From: a virus
Virus record (IMG/VR): IMGVR_UViG_3300009788_000228
Location: 1-33,209 of that record
Strand: one strand, 5' to 3'
Length of the DNA stretch: 33,209 nt
Below are positions 21,032-29,930 of this stretch, piece after piece. The translations under genes and the position numbers were made by a program. Every line of letters starts with the position of its first letter. The stretch's first letter is position 1. The notes under the pieces were generated by a model. The model did not search any database. It was given only the letters and a program-made list of their open reading frames with translations, and was not told the DNA's origin.

Positions 21032-21406
21032 ATGGCTGACAAGCTAGCAAAACTGCGGAAAAAAAGCGTTGAGATAACGGTTGATGAAGAAATCTTTTAT
21101 CTCCGTTATGACCTCAATGCGCTTTGTGAGTTGGAAGACGCTTACGAGAATATCGAAGATGCTTTCAACTTTGAAGAGAACCCGAAGGGAGCGATTGGAA
21201 AGCTCCGTAAGGTATTGTTCGTTGGCTTAAAAGCCAACCATCCAGAGATTACTGAGGCCACGGTTGGCGGTATGTTTACCGTCGAGAACTTGTCTGAGTT
21301 TCAAGACGCTATCGCTAAAGCTATGGATATTGCAATGCCCGAAGGAGATGACGGAAAAAACCCAAAGGCTCCCAAAGACCACCAGCCACCCAAGAAGAAG
21401 GGCTAA
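21032..21406 (+). CDS. Tail assembly chaperone, short form (gpG-like)
   Basis: A 124-residue acidic protein with a beta N-terminus (VEITVDEEIFYLRYDLNALCELED) and helices (FNFEENPKGAIGKLRKVLFVGLK, LSEFQDAIAKAMDIAM). This is the usual make-up of the first tail chaperone between tube and tape measure genes, which coats the tape measure during tail assembly. The end after the slippery site (NPKAPKDHQPPKKKG) is low in complexity, as expected for a tail replaced by frameshifting. RBS AAAGGAG precedes ATG 21032. Confidence 0.85.
   Translation: MADKLAKLRKKSVEITVDEEIFYLRYDLNALCELEDAYENIEDAFNFEENPKGAIGKLRKVLFVGLKANHPEITEATVGGMFTVENLSEFQDAIAKAMDIAMPEGDDGKNPKAPKDHQPPKKKG
21355..21361 (+). promoter_or_regulatory. 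Programmed -1 frameshift site, tail chaperones G/GT
   Basis: The heptamer A AAA AAC sits in the frame of the upstream chaperone gene (codons GGA AAA AAC). AAGGAG (21342-21347) lies eight bases upstream and could stimulate slippage. After a -1 shift the ribosome reads CCC AAA GGC and continues to 21750. Confidence 0.85.
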
Positions 21407-21750
21407 ACTGGTCGTATATTCGGCACAACTACATGATTTTGTGCGAGAAGACAGAGCAGGATTTTTGGGAGGCGAGTTATCGGGAAATCGACATAGCTCT
21501 TTCCGCAGCCATGAAGTTTGAAGAAGAACACACGCTGCCCTTGCTAGCAATTGGCGCTACTTGGGCAGCTGTTCAATACAAGAGCGATAAGATGCTCGAC
21601 TTGGACAAGCTCATGGGTAAGGGAAAAGAAGGCGCAAGCACTGGGCCAATGTCCAAAGCGTCTATGTTAAATGAGGTTGCTAAGTTGGCAGACTTTCAAG
21701 CAGCCAAGAAGAAAAAAGAAAAGGAGGAGGCGGATTTAGAAAGTGCCTGA
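21361..21750 (+). CDS. Tail assembly chaperone extension (T part of GT), made by -1 frameshift
   Basis: The -1 frame is open from the slippery site to TGA 21750 and codes for a Lys-rich linker, then GLNWSYIRHNYMILCEKTEQ, DFWEASYREIDIALSAA, TLPLLAIGATWAAVQYK, and a basic helical end (AAKKKKEKEE). The first ATG in this frame, 21433, has no ribosome site and lies within sequence that continues a recognisable chaperone domain, so it is not an independent gene. The G-T fusion links the chaperone to tail tube and tape measure. The gene overlaps the tape measure start by eight bases. Confidence 0.82.
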   Translation, partial: PKGSQRPPATQEEGLNWSYIRHNYMILCEKTEQDFWEASYREIDIALSAAMKFEEEHTLPLLAIGATWAAVQYKSDKMLDLDKLMGKGKEGASTGPMSKASMLNEVAKLADFQAAKKKKEKEEADLESA

Positions 21751-24700
21751 TGCACATTTAGGAACCCTATGGGTCGATATCATAGCTAGAGATAGCACGT
21801 TTATGACTCAAATGACCAAGGTTGGCAACAAAATGACTGCCTTGGGCATTGCCATGACTAAGAACGTAACTCTACCGATTGCTGTTGCTGGAGCCATTGG
21901 CTACAAAGCGGCAGCTGAGATTGGTAAGGGCTACATGCTTGTCGCTCGACAGCTTGGTATTACTGGCAAGGCACTTGAGAAGTTACAAGTCCGTTTCCGT
22001 AAAGTATGGCGTGATGTACCCGAAGACTCGGAAGTTGTCGCGGGTGTTTTGATTAACGTCGAACAAAGGTTTGATGCCACCGGCAAGGCCGCTGACCGAA
22101 TGACCAAGAAAGTGCTTGATTTCTCACGTATCATGGGTGCTGACCCTGTGGCAGTATCCCGAGAGCTTGGTATGTGGTTTCAACAAAACGCAATCAAGGG
22201 TAAGAAACAAGCGGAAGCTATGGACATGTTGGCGTATGCTGCCCAGAAGTCCGGTATCCCACTTGAGCAACTGATTGGTCACTTATCAAACAACAGCGAG
22301 ATGTTAAAACAGCTCGGGTTCAACACCAAACAACAAATTGCTCTCTTTGCCTCCTTTGAGTCGGCTGGTCTTCGAGCAGAAGACACAACGGACGCTCTCC
22401 GCATGGCGGTTGCCAAAGCTTCTGAGGAAGGGTTCAAAACTGGAGAAGCTGGCTTACGGGCATTCGTCAAACAAATTAAAGAAGCTCCAAACAAGATGGC
22501 GGCTACTAAAGTTGCTATCGAAATCTTCGGTCGTGAAGCTGGGCCGAAACTGGCTGGCGCTATCAGACAGGGCACGTTTGACTTAGATAAGTGGGAGAAG
22601 AAGCTAGAGAAATCTGGTGGGACAGTCAAGAAGACGGCAGATGCTACGATGCAGCTCAGTGACCGCTTCAAGATGCTCGGCAAGAAGATACTTGGTCTCT
22701 TTGAGCCAATCGGCAAGATATTCATTTACGCATTTGAGGACATTATATTACCAGTGCTAGAGAAAGCAGCCAACTACACAGATAAATGGGCTGACTCGAT
22801 GGACAAAGTACCGCGCCCCGTCTTAGCAGCCATAGGCACAATGCTAGTTTTAATTGCCCTTGTTGGCCCCTTGACAACAATACTCGGCTGGCTCGGCAAC
22901 TTTGCTATTCTCAAGTACGGACAGATAGCGGGTGGCATTGCTGCGATATACCAATTTGTATTTCTAAAGACTGCCGCATTGTCTTACGCCGCGGGTATCA
23001 GTATGGGCGTTGCCTTTGGGTTGATTCTTCTAATCATTCTGGCGGTCGCTGCTGCTATCTATGTCGTTATCAAACACTGGGACAAGTTTGCGAAAGTCTT
23101 CCAACCTGTAATCGGCGCTCTGGCGGAACTCTTCAAAACGCTGAAAAAAGCCTTTGGTGAGCTATGGGCTATTCTGAAACCGATGCTTATACCAGCTCTC
23201 AAGAAGCTGGCAATTATCGTTGGAATGATTTTGCTGGGTGCGTTTGGTGCCCTGGCTATCGTTCTCATTCTCCTTATAAATATCATCACGGCTATCATTA
23301 AAACATTTATCGGTCTGGGTAAAGTCATCTATGGTGTCGCTCAAATCATGCGCGGGTTCTTTACAGGCAACGCGGCTCTTATGGCAGAGGGAGTCAAAAA
23401 CATATCAGACGGTGCCAATGAGATAGGCGGCGCTATGAAGGATATGGTTATGAATAGCGGTCGTCAAATTGCCAGTATACTCCAAGCCATGATGGAAGGC
23501 CAAATGGCTATGATGGACGAGTTTATGGACGAGGGCGAGAAGAAGAGCGCTAAAGGGGGCAAGGCAGCTGGTAAAGCGTTTGCACAGTCAGACAACGACG
23601 AGAACAAAAAGGGCCAAAAAAAGAAATACCGCATGTTTGAAGACAGTAATAAAAAGACGAAAGCGCTTGAAGCAAAGGGCGGAAAAGACGCTGGCATGGC
23701 CTACAGGATGGGCTTTGAGGAAGAAGTTAAGAAGAAAGGCTTTGCTGGGGCGATTATCGCTAGAGGTCGAAGACAACAACACCGGCAAGAGCAGTCGGAC
23801 GAGAAGCAACACCAGCGGACTATGGGTGGTATTCGTAAACGTGCCAGAACTAAAGACGTTCAAGAAACAAACGTTCAGGGTGGTTTGATTGGTGCGATAC
23901 TAAGACGCTCACACCGAGCGCACACAGAAGAGGTCAAACGAGGGCATAATAAGCAAGCGTCTGAGACTCGCAGAATACAGGGCGGTATCATAGGCTATCT
24001 ATCGGGTGTTCCTGCTAAGCAAGCATTCGCTATGAAGAGCAATTCGGCACCAATTGTCACTTGCTTAAAACCAGCTTGGGATGCACATGTTCGCGCTACC
24101 CAAAATGCTCACTTGGCGCTTGGTAGATGGCTGTCCGGCATCCCTGAGTTCTACAAAGCAATGATGTTATTGAACGCTCACTTTATAAGAAACATGTTTA
24201 TCGAGCCGGTACGGGCATCGGTTCGTAACTTTAAGAACGTTGTAACGAATTTCAGCGATAACTACTTGGCCAACATACCGCGTTGGTTCAAAAACACTAT
24301 ACTCAAGAACGTTCGCAATATGTGGGAAGCAGGACGAAAGCTTGCCGATGGCATGATAAGGGGATTTATCAATCGTGGCAAGTCTGGTTCTGAAAAGTCA
24401 GGCGGTGACGCTGGTAGGGGTTTGAAGAAGGGTTTCAAGAAAGGCGCAAAAGGCACCGGCAAAGAGGGTAAGAAAGCTGGTCGTAATGCTGGGCGTGGAT
24501 TCAAGCAAGGACTGAATAAGGGAGCCAAGAAGAGCGCTCAACAATTTGGTGGCGCTGTCATTAACTCCATCAAGAAGAAACTGGGAATCAAGTCACCGTC
24601 TAGTGTCTTCCGTGGGATGGGTGTAAACATGCGGGTCGGCCTGCTTGAAGGGCTAGACATGCCTCGCGTCCGTGAAATAATGCGGGAACACTTCAAAGCT

Positions 24701-26269
24701 ATGGTAAGAGAAGATACCAAGATAGTGCTGGCACTCCCTCGTCAGGTTATCAAGATATTCAAACAGTTCAACAAGTGGTTGGCAAGAGTGCCACGTATGC
24801 AACGGAAGGCTATGCTTTCACAAAAAGCACGGCATATATCACACGCGCTCGTTCCAGAATTTACTAAGATGAAAAACAACGTGACCAAAAAAGTCATGGG
24901 TCTCTCCTCTTGGTTAAAAGGCTGGCCAAAACACGCTGCCAACGTACTCAAGCTAAACGCTGGCTACATGGGGGATGCTGGTCGAGTGCTTGCTACCAAA
25001 CTTATCAACGCAGTCAAGAACCGCTTGGGTATTAAGTCACCGTCGAAAGAGTTTGAAAACATTGGCTCCCAGATGATTAGGGGTCTGCTCAAGGGCTTGT
25101 CGTTCGACCAAGTGATGGGAATTATGGAAGCTAACTTTGGGGGCATGAAGGGCTTTGCTCAGAACCTCTTGAGCTTTATGAACGAACACAAACGCTGGGA
25201 ATTTTTGGATTCCTTTCTGGGGATAAGTAACTCAGCTGGATTATACGATGCCCTTTCTAACTACTTGAAACCGAAAGCACCAGGAGGCCCGGCAGCGCCA
25301 CCAGGGGGCGGTGGACAACTTGCTGGTGTCGATTTGGTTCCAGGCCAACCCCTTATGCAAGCACTGTTCGCATGGATAATGGCACAGGTAGGTGGTGGTC
25401 ACTCAATCACTTCTGGTTTCCGACCAGGCGACCCGAGAGACCACGGCAAGGGAATAGCGATTGATATTGCTCCTGGTAGTGATGCGGTTTCTGCTAAAGT
25501 CTCTCAGCTCTTGGGTGGTGCAGATGCTCCATTCACGGGTGTCTTGAACACTCCCCACGGGCAAGCACTGTGGAAAACAAACGTTGGCGGTAATCACTTT
25601 AACCACGTACACTTTGCCCTACGGTCTATCTCTGACTTTATCAGACAGTTAGCGGCTCCTAAACCGCCGCCTGGTGGCGGAGCTGGTGGAGATGTTTGGG
25701 GTCAAATTGCTGCTTACTTCTCGGCTAGAGGACAGGGTGGCGCTCAGCTTGCTCCACTCCATGAGTTGATTAGACGGGAATCGAACTTCAACCCACAAGC
25801 TCAGAACCCGACCTCTACTGCTTGGGGATTGTTTCAGTTCCTAGATATGCACTGGGGGCCAGGCAAGTATCTACCGGCAGGTCGTCAAAGTACATTTCAA
25901 CAACAATTAGAGGGTGGGTTTAGATACATTACCGAACGCTACGGCAACGCAACAAACGCGCTTGCTGCTCACGATAGGCAGAACTGGTATGCTGGTGGTG
26001 GCGCAGTATCGGCTACTCTTCATGCTGGCGAGCGTGTTCTGACCATGCAACAAAATCGTTGGTTCTCGGGCATAGCGAGGCCGCTTGGGGAGGTTGCTCA
26101 AGGTGCCGGAGTAGCGTATAATAAACAACAGAATGTAACGGTTGCCATGCCAGTAGGCACCACGTTCAAGATTACAAACTTGAGAGATGGTATCGTAGAA
26201 GTGGTTGACGAGGGAATACACAAGCACGTTGAGAAAACGATAGCCGTAGATGAATGGAGTGCTAAGTAA
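21743..26269 (+). CDS. Tape measure protein with M15-type peptidase and SLT lysozyme-like domains
   Basis: A 1508-residue protein that sets tail length and is ejected into the cell envelope. It starts at GTG 21743, with GGAGG upstream. Hydrophobic segments at about 359-385, 415-443 and 487-520 are possible membrane-spanning parts. A basic helical central region has two copies of KxxLGIKSPSxxF...GxxxxxGLLxGL. The C-terminus carries two cell-wall enzymes. The LAS/M15 carboxypeptidase-like domain has SGFRPG, HGKGIAID (His1234, Asp1241) and NHVH (His1288/His1290), the complete zinc site. The SLT lytic transglycosylase-like domain has the catalytic Glu1346 in RRESNFNPQAQ, then AWGLFQF. A last 110 residues resemble the usual tape measure C-terminal piece (GGAVSATLHAGERVLTMQQ). 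Confidence 0.9.
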   Translation: MPDAHLGTLWVDIIARDSTFMTQMTKVGNKMTALGIAMTKNVTLPIAVAGAIGYKAAAEIGKGYMLVARQLGITGKALEKLQVRFRKVWRDVPEDSEVVAGVLINVEQRFDATGKAADRMTKKVLDFSRIMGADPVAVSRELGMWFQQNAIKGKKQAEAMDMLAYAAQKSGIPLEQLIGHLSNNSEMLKQLGFNTKQQIALFASFESAGLRAEDTTDALRMAVAKASEEGFKTGEAGLRAFVKQIKEAPNKMAATKVAIEIFGREAGPKLAGAIRQGTFDLDKWEKKLEKSGGTVKKTADATMQLSDRFKMLGKKILGLFEPIGKIFIYAFEDIILPVLEKAANYTDKWADSMDKVPRPVLAAIGTMLVLIALVGPLTTILGWLGNFAILKYGQIAGGIAAIYQFVFLKTAALSYAAGISMGVAFGLILLIILAVAAAIYVVIKHWDKFAKVFQPVIGALAELFKTLKKAFGELWAILKPMLIPALKKLAIIVGMILLGAFGALAIVLILLINIITAIIKTFIGLGKVIYGVAQIMRGFFTGNAALMAEGVKNISDGANEIGGAMKDMVMNSGRQIASILQAMMEGQMAMMDEFMDEGEKKSAKGGKAAGKAFAQSDNDENKKGQKKKYRMFEDSNKKTKALEAKGGKDAGMAYRMGFEEEVKKKGFAGAIIARGRRQQHRQEQSDEKQHQRTMGGIRKRARTKDVQETNVQGGLIGAILRRSHRAHTEEVKRGHNKQASETRRIQGGIIGYLSGVPAKQAFAMKSNSAPIVTCLKPAWDAHVRATQNAHLALGRWLSGIPEFYKAMMLLNAHFIRNMFIEPVRASVRNFKNVVTNFSDNYLANIPRWFKNTILKNVRNMWEAGRKLADGMIRGFINRGKSGSEKSGGDAGRGLKKGFKKGAKGTGKEGKKAGRNAGRGFKQGLNKGAKKSAQQFGGAVINSIKKKLGIKSPSSVFRGMGVNMRVGLLEGLDMPRVREIMREHFKAMVREDTKIVLALPRQVIKIFKQFNKWLARVPRMQRKAMLSQKARHISHALVPEFTKMKNNVTKKVMGLSSWLKGWPKHAANVLKLNAGYMGDAGRVLATKLINAVKNRLGIKSPSKEFENIGSQMIRGLLKGLSFDQVMGIMEANFGGMKGFAQNLLSFMNEHKRWEFLDSFLGISNSAGLYDALSNYLKPKAPGGPAAPPGGGGQLAGVDLVPGQPLMQALFAWIMAQVGGGHSITSGFRPGDPRDHGKGIAIDIAPGSDAVSAKVSQLLGGADAPFTGVLNTPHGQALWKTNVGGNHFNHVHFALRSISDFIRQLAAPKPPPGGGAGGDVWGQIAAYFSARGQGGAQLAPLHELIRRESNFNPQAQNPTSTAWGLFQFLDMHWGPGKYLPAGRQSTFQQQLEGGFRYITERYGNATNALAAHDRQNWYAGGGAVSATLHAGERVLTMQQNRWFSGIARPLGEVAQGAGVAYNKQQNVTVAMPVGTTFKITNLRDGIVEVVDEGIHKHVEKTIAVDEWSAK

Positions 26270-28659
26270 TGCAACGAGCTGGTTGGTCAAATATAACTAT
26301 TGATACATGTGTTAGGCAAGAGTGGCCCAACACAAATTTGAATCAACGCAAATACCTCCAAATGAGGGACACTACAGGCTATCATGCTTTTATCTATCTG
26401 CGCCCAACAAGGCCAGCTGGCACTGCCAACCCCGACAACAAAGTAGTAACAGCTATTTGCCGTCTTACTCAGAAGGGCGCTTGGACTAACTCTGGCAATA
26501 TCTACTTCCAAATGCTTGCTGCTCCGTTTCAAGAGCCGGGGGTTACTTGGAATACAGCACCGAACGTTCGTGGGGAAGCATCTGCCTTAATGTCCTTTGC
26601 CATAACAGGCCAACAAGAGGGCTATAACCATGAGTTCGATTTAGGGCCAATGTTCGACATAGCGGCTGCTTATGGTTGGAAGTACTATGGGTTTCGTATC
26701 TATACAAATATCAACGCTGCCAATCTATATTTTTTCAGTGAGTACGATATCGGAACATCAGTGCCGAGACTTCCGAGAATGTATTGGGAGTGGGGCGTGG
26801 AACCATCTGCCCCGTTTAACTTAGCGCCATCCGATACTCGCTCGCTAACCAAGCCAAGATTTACCGCTAGCTCGGGTGGGAAAGAGGTAGCTGGTATCAG
26901 GATACAGGTTGCGGAGAATGCTCAGTTCTCCCCATCTATTCGAGATGTAAGTGTTGTGCCTGACTATACTGGAGGCACTTGGCCGAAACGTATTGACTAC
27001 AGACCCGGCGCAGAGTTCGCTGCCCTGGATAGTGATAAAACATACTATTGGCGTGTCAACTTTCTAAGTGGTAGTGGTATAAGAAGTCCCTGGTCGAATA
27101 CTATAGAGTTTCGCATAGCTACCAAAGCAGACATAACTATTACTCACGTAGCAGGCGATACTACGTCCGATGTTAGCCCCTTGCTTACTTGGGACTACAT
27201 CCCCGGTGAGGGCGGTCTTCAAACGAAGTACTGGGTAACGGTTGCTAGATACAATGTAGCAGAAGGCAAGTTTGTACCCCCATACTACAGCAACTCACTT
27301 AACAAGTGGGTAGATGGTTGGGGTACAGGCATTGTTACATCTGCCAATGCTTTTGTACAGGTGCCCGACGATGCGCTTGTCATTGGTCAAACCTATGTCC
27401 AAATTGTGCGTTGTTATGATTCTATGGAACGGGACATTGATGCCTTTGACCCGGCATATTCTTTTGATAGAAACGAGTGGCGTATCAATCCAGACCTCAC
27501 TATAACACCCGTGACCGACCTGACGTTGACACAAGAAACGCCCTCTCAAGTATCAGAGCATGGTAACGCACCCATTGTTCACTTGGAATGGGATAAACTA
27601 GCAGCGCCAGATAGATTCAAAATCTATCGAAAAGACCACGACTATGATGACACTGACTGGCGCTTGATAGATAGTGGGCCACCCTCTGACTTCGGTGCTT
27701 GGTATGGCGGAGCTGCTTATCATATGTACGACTTAGCACCTGGCGGTGTCACAAGTGAGTACGCTATTCATGCGGTCGTCAATAATAAAAGCTCGTCTGG
27801 TAGGACACAAAACCCCTACATGAACCAACAACCCTACGATGCTGTCTGGGTGCTTGAGCTAACTGGGGGAGCAGCCTGTACCTTGACACGCGAGAAAGAG
27901 TATGGTGCAGTCGGCGGGTATTATATGCGACAAAACATCACCAACGGTGGTAGTCACCAAGGGCATTGTTATATTATACAGCCCCTCAATGCAGTGCAAG
28001 TCGGCACTACGTTTAAGGCGTATGTACGCGCTAGGTCGCGGGAAGGCAACCGGGTTGCTCAAGCAGTCATCCGAATGACAGGTGCCCCAGGAACCATATA
28101 TGGCTATACTGACTTAGCGCTAACAGAGGAGTGGTCGTCCTATTCTTTCGAGGCGGAGATTACAGACGATACAGGCGTTAGCTTGGTCTTCTATTCGGGC
28201 AACGATACAGACGATGTAGACATAGACTACTTTTATGCCAACATTCAGGGCATGATTGAGACTATCAACGTACCAACCGAAGGCTATTGGCTCATGGCAG
28301 AGGAAGACCACAATCTGATAATACCGTTTACTAAACATGTGACCGTAGCGGACATAGAATATGACGAACTGGGAGAACCCTTTTATCATCCGTTCGGTGG
28401 ACAGTTTAGCGTTGTCCGTACTCCCACAGTAGCTAAAAAGATAACGATAAGCGCCTACATAAGAGCCGAAGAGGGGCTGATTAAAGCACTGGAACAGATG
28501 ATTAAACGAAACCTTATCTGCTCTTTGTCATCCTCTAAGGGTATGATTACTAGAGTGGCACTTGGTAAGAACCCGAAACTGTCAGAGATTAAAGAGCTAC
28601 ACGGCAGACGCTATTATGAAGTACAGGTCACTCTCTATGAAGTAGGCTGGCCGAAGTGA
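26269..28659 (+). CDS. Distal tail/minor tail protein with jelly-roll, FN3-like and CBM-like domains
   Basis: A 796-residue protein whose start overlaps the tape measure stop codon by one base. Residues 1-180 resemble DNRLRE-type jelly-roll domains (YHAFIYLRPTRPAG, AICRLTQKGAW, TWNTAPNVRG). Residues about 185-510 contain FN3-like beta-sandwiches (PSAPFNLAPSD, FRIQVAENAQFSP, KTYYWRVNFLSGSG, YFRWD-like DRFKIYRKD). Residues about 530-690 look like a CBM_4_9-type domain (GGYYMRQNITNGG, TFKAYVRARS, DDVDIDYFYANI). The last 110 residues look like a tail-associated structural domain. It could bind carbohydrate on the cell surface. A distal tail role is inferred from its place between tape measure and hub. 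Confidence 0.7.
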   Translation: MQRAGWSNITIDTCVRQEWPNTNLNQRKYLQMRDTTGYHAFIYLRPTRPAGTANPDNKVVTAICRLTQKGAWTNSGNIYFQMLAAPFQEPGVTWNTAPNVRGEASALMSFAITGQQEGYNHEFDLGPMFDIAAAYGWKYYGFRIYTNINAANLYFFSEYDIGTSVPRLPRMYWEWGVEPSAPFNLAPSDTRSLTKPRFTASSGGKEVAGIRIQVAENAQFSPSIRDVSVVPDYTGGTWPKRIDYRPGAEFAALDSDKTYYWRVNFLSGSGIRSPWSNTIEFRIATKADITITHVAGDTTSDVSPLLTWDYIPGEGGLQTKYWVTVARYNVAEGKFVPPYYSNSLNKWVDGWGTGIVTSANAFVQVPDDALVIGQTYVQIVRCYDSMERDIDAFDPAYSFDRNEWRINPDLTITPVTDLTLTQETPSQVSEHGNAPIVHLEWDKLAAPDRFKIYRKDHDYDDTDWRLIDSGPPSDFGAWYGGAAYHMYDLAPGGVTSEYAIHAVVNNKSSSGRTQNPYMNQQPYDAVWVLELTGGAACTLTREKEYGAVGGYYMRQNITNGGSHQGHCYIIQPLNAVQVGTTFKAYVRARSREGNRVAQAVIRMTGAPGTIYGYTDLALTEEWSSYSFEAEITDDTGVSLVFYSGNDTDDVDIDYFYANIQGMIETINVPTEGYWLMAEEDHNLIIPFTKHVTVADIEYDELGEPFYHPFGGQFSVVRTPTVAKKITISAYIRAEEGLIKALEQMIKRNLICSLSSSKGMITRVALGKNPKLSEIKELHGRRYYEVQVTLYEVGWPK

Positions 28660-29930
28660 TAAACCTATCCCGACAATACGATGACTATATAATGGACAGT
28701 CTGGATGCTGCTCTGATTGCCCCAAATCAACTGATGCGCCCCCGCGTGATGGTCTACGATGGAATTACGGGACAAGTCAAAGAGAAATGGACAGAGTTAA
28801 TCACGGGCTTGGTTACTGTAGATGTAGACAGCGACCCCCACAGACGTTTAGAGATTACAATTGTCAGGCCAAAGACCACTCTCTCACCGGGAGACCTCTG
28901 GCTAAATGACCTTTATCAAGCGTTCTATGAGATATACGTGAAAGAACTAGACTCAGATGCTTATGACCATCAAGACGGCGGCTGGATATCTATTCCGGTA
29001 TTCGCTGGGCTTGTTGTACCGGGAAGCATACGAAAGTCAGAACAAGACTCGTCTATAGTCACAATAACCGCTTTTGGTTTCGAGCAGCGCTATATGTATC
29101 CACTAGGGGTTGTTATGAAAATCCAGAGGGGTGCCAAGCACTCGACGGGTGTACGACAAATCCTTAACAACTATGACTATGAGCTTTGGGGGTCAGGAGA
29201 CCAGTACACATGGCCCCATCCAGGCGAGACAGGCCCACATACGCCAGAAGTACAAACGACCCCTGGACAGCTATTAAAGCCCTTTTACTATGGGTCAGAA
29301 ATTATAGAAGATAATGCCGGTCGTAAAGAGGGTATAGTAATTACCCCTTGGCAAGCCATCAAACGTTTGGCGAACGGGGCAGGCGGATATGTTGCTCGTT
29401 TCGATTCCAATTTTCGATTCCATCTTCATAAGCAGTCCTATTCACCAGTTGCTAAGTTCACAAAGAGTGAGGCTAATGTTATTGGACTGCCAGAAACGAT
29501 TGCGGAGCTGACAAACTTTGTTAATCGAATTGTTGTATGGGGCGCTCAGCCAGAAGGTAAAGCACAGATAAGGGGAGAAGCTACCGCTTATGCTCCTTAC
29601 AGACCAGAAGATTTGAAGTGGCTCATATGTGAGGAATTTTCGGAGAGTGAGGCTACAAGCAAAAAAGCTGCCGATGCTCTAGCAAAAAAACTCTTAAAGG
29701 ACAAGCAGGTAGCCGAGCTTACAATATCGGTTGATACGTTTACAGAGCCGCGCCTGGAAGTGGGAGACTACATACAGGTTGCTAATCCCGGTGGCGACGA
29801 ATACTACACTGTCCCGGCAAAAGCATTTACTATCCCATTAACCACAGATGCAGCACAGTCAATAACCTCTAGCCGGAAAAGGAAAGCACACCGCTTACTG
29901 AATCTGGGAGCAAGGAAGGTGAAACGCTAA
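28656..29930 (+). CDS. Tail hub protein (ReqiPepy6 Gp37-like)
   Basis: A 424-residue protein starting at GTG 28656 in a GTGA overlap. It shows RPRVMVYDGITGQVKEKW, TGLVTVDVDSDPHRRLEITI, FAGLVVPGSIRKSEQDSSIVTITAFGFE, WQAIKRLANGAGGYVARFD, and near the end RLEVGDYIQVANPGG, the oligonucleotide/oligosaccharide-binding-like end of hub proteins. This matches the Gp37-like hub family of Gram-positive siphoviruses, a gp27-type ring at the tail tip. No peptidase motif is visible. The gene ends in a TAATG overlap with the next gene. Confidence 0.75.
   Translation: MINLSRQYDDYIMDSLDAALIAPNQLMRPRVMVYDGITGQVKEKWTELITGLVTVDVDSDPHRRLEITIVRPKTTLSPGDLWLNDLYQAFYEIYVKELDSDAYDHQDGGWISIPVFAGLVVPGSIRKSEQDSSIVTITAFGFEQRYMYPLGVVMKIQRGAKHSTGVRQILNNYDYELWGSGDQYTWPHPGETGPHTPEVQTTPGQLLKPFYYGSEIIEDNAGRKEGIVITPWQAIKRLANGAGGYVARFDSNFRFHLHKQSYSPVAKFTKSEANVIGLPETIAELTNFVNRIVVWGAQPEGKAQIRGEATAYAPYRPEDLKWLICEEFSESEATSKKAADALAKKLLKDKQVAELTISVDTFTEPRLEVGDYIQVANPGGDEYYTVPAKAFTIPLTTDAAQSITSSRKRKAHRLLNLGARKVKR

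Noticed and set aside
21433-21750. Independent gene starting at ATG 21433
   Set aside because: The frame is open back to the slippery heptamer, the domain starts upstream of this ATG, and there is no ribosome site. It is the frameshift extension of the tail chaperone.
26094-26122. TATAAT near the end of the tape measure gene as a promoter for 26269
   Set aside because: The -35 at 17 bp is TTGCTC, only half matching, and the distance to the next gene is long. Possible but too weak to list.
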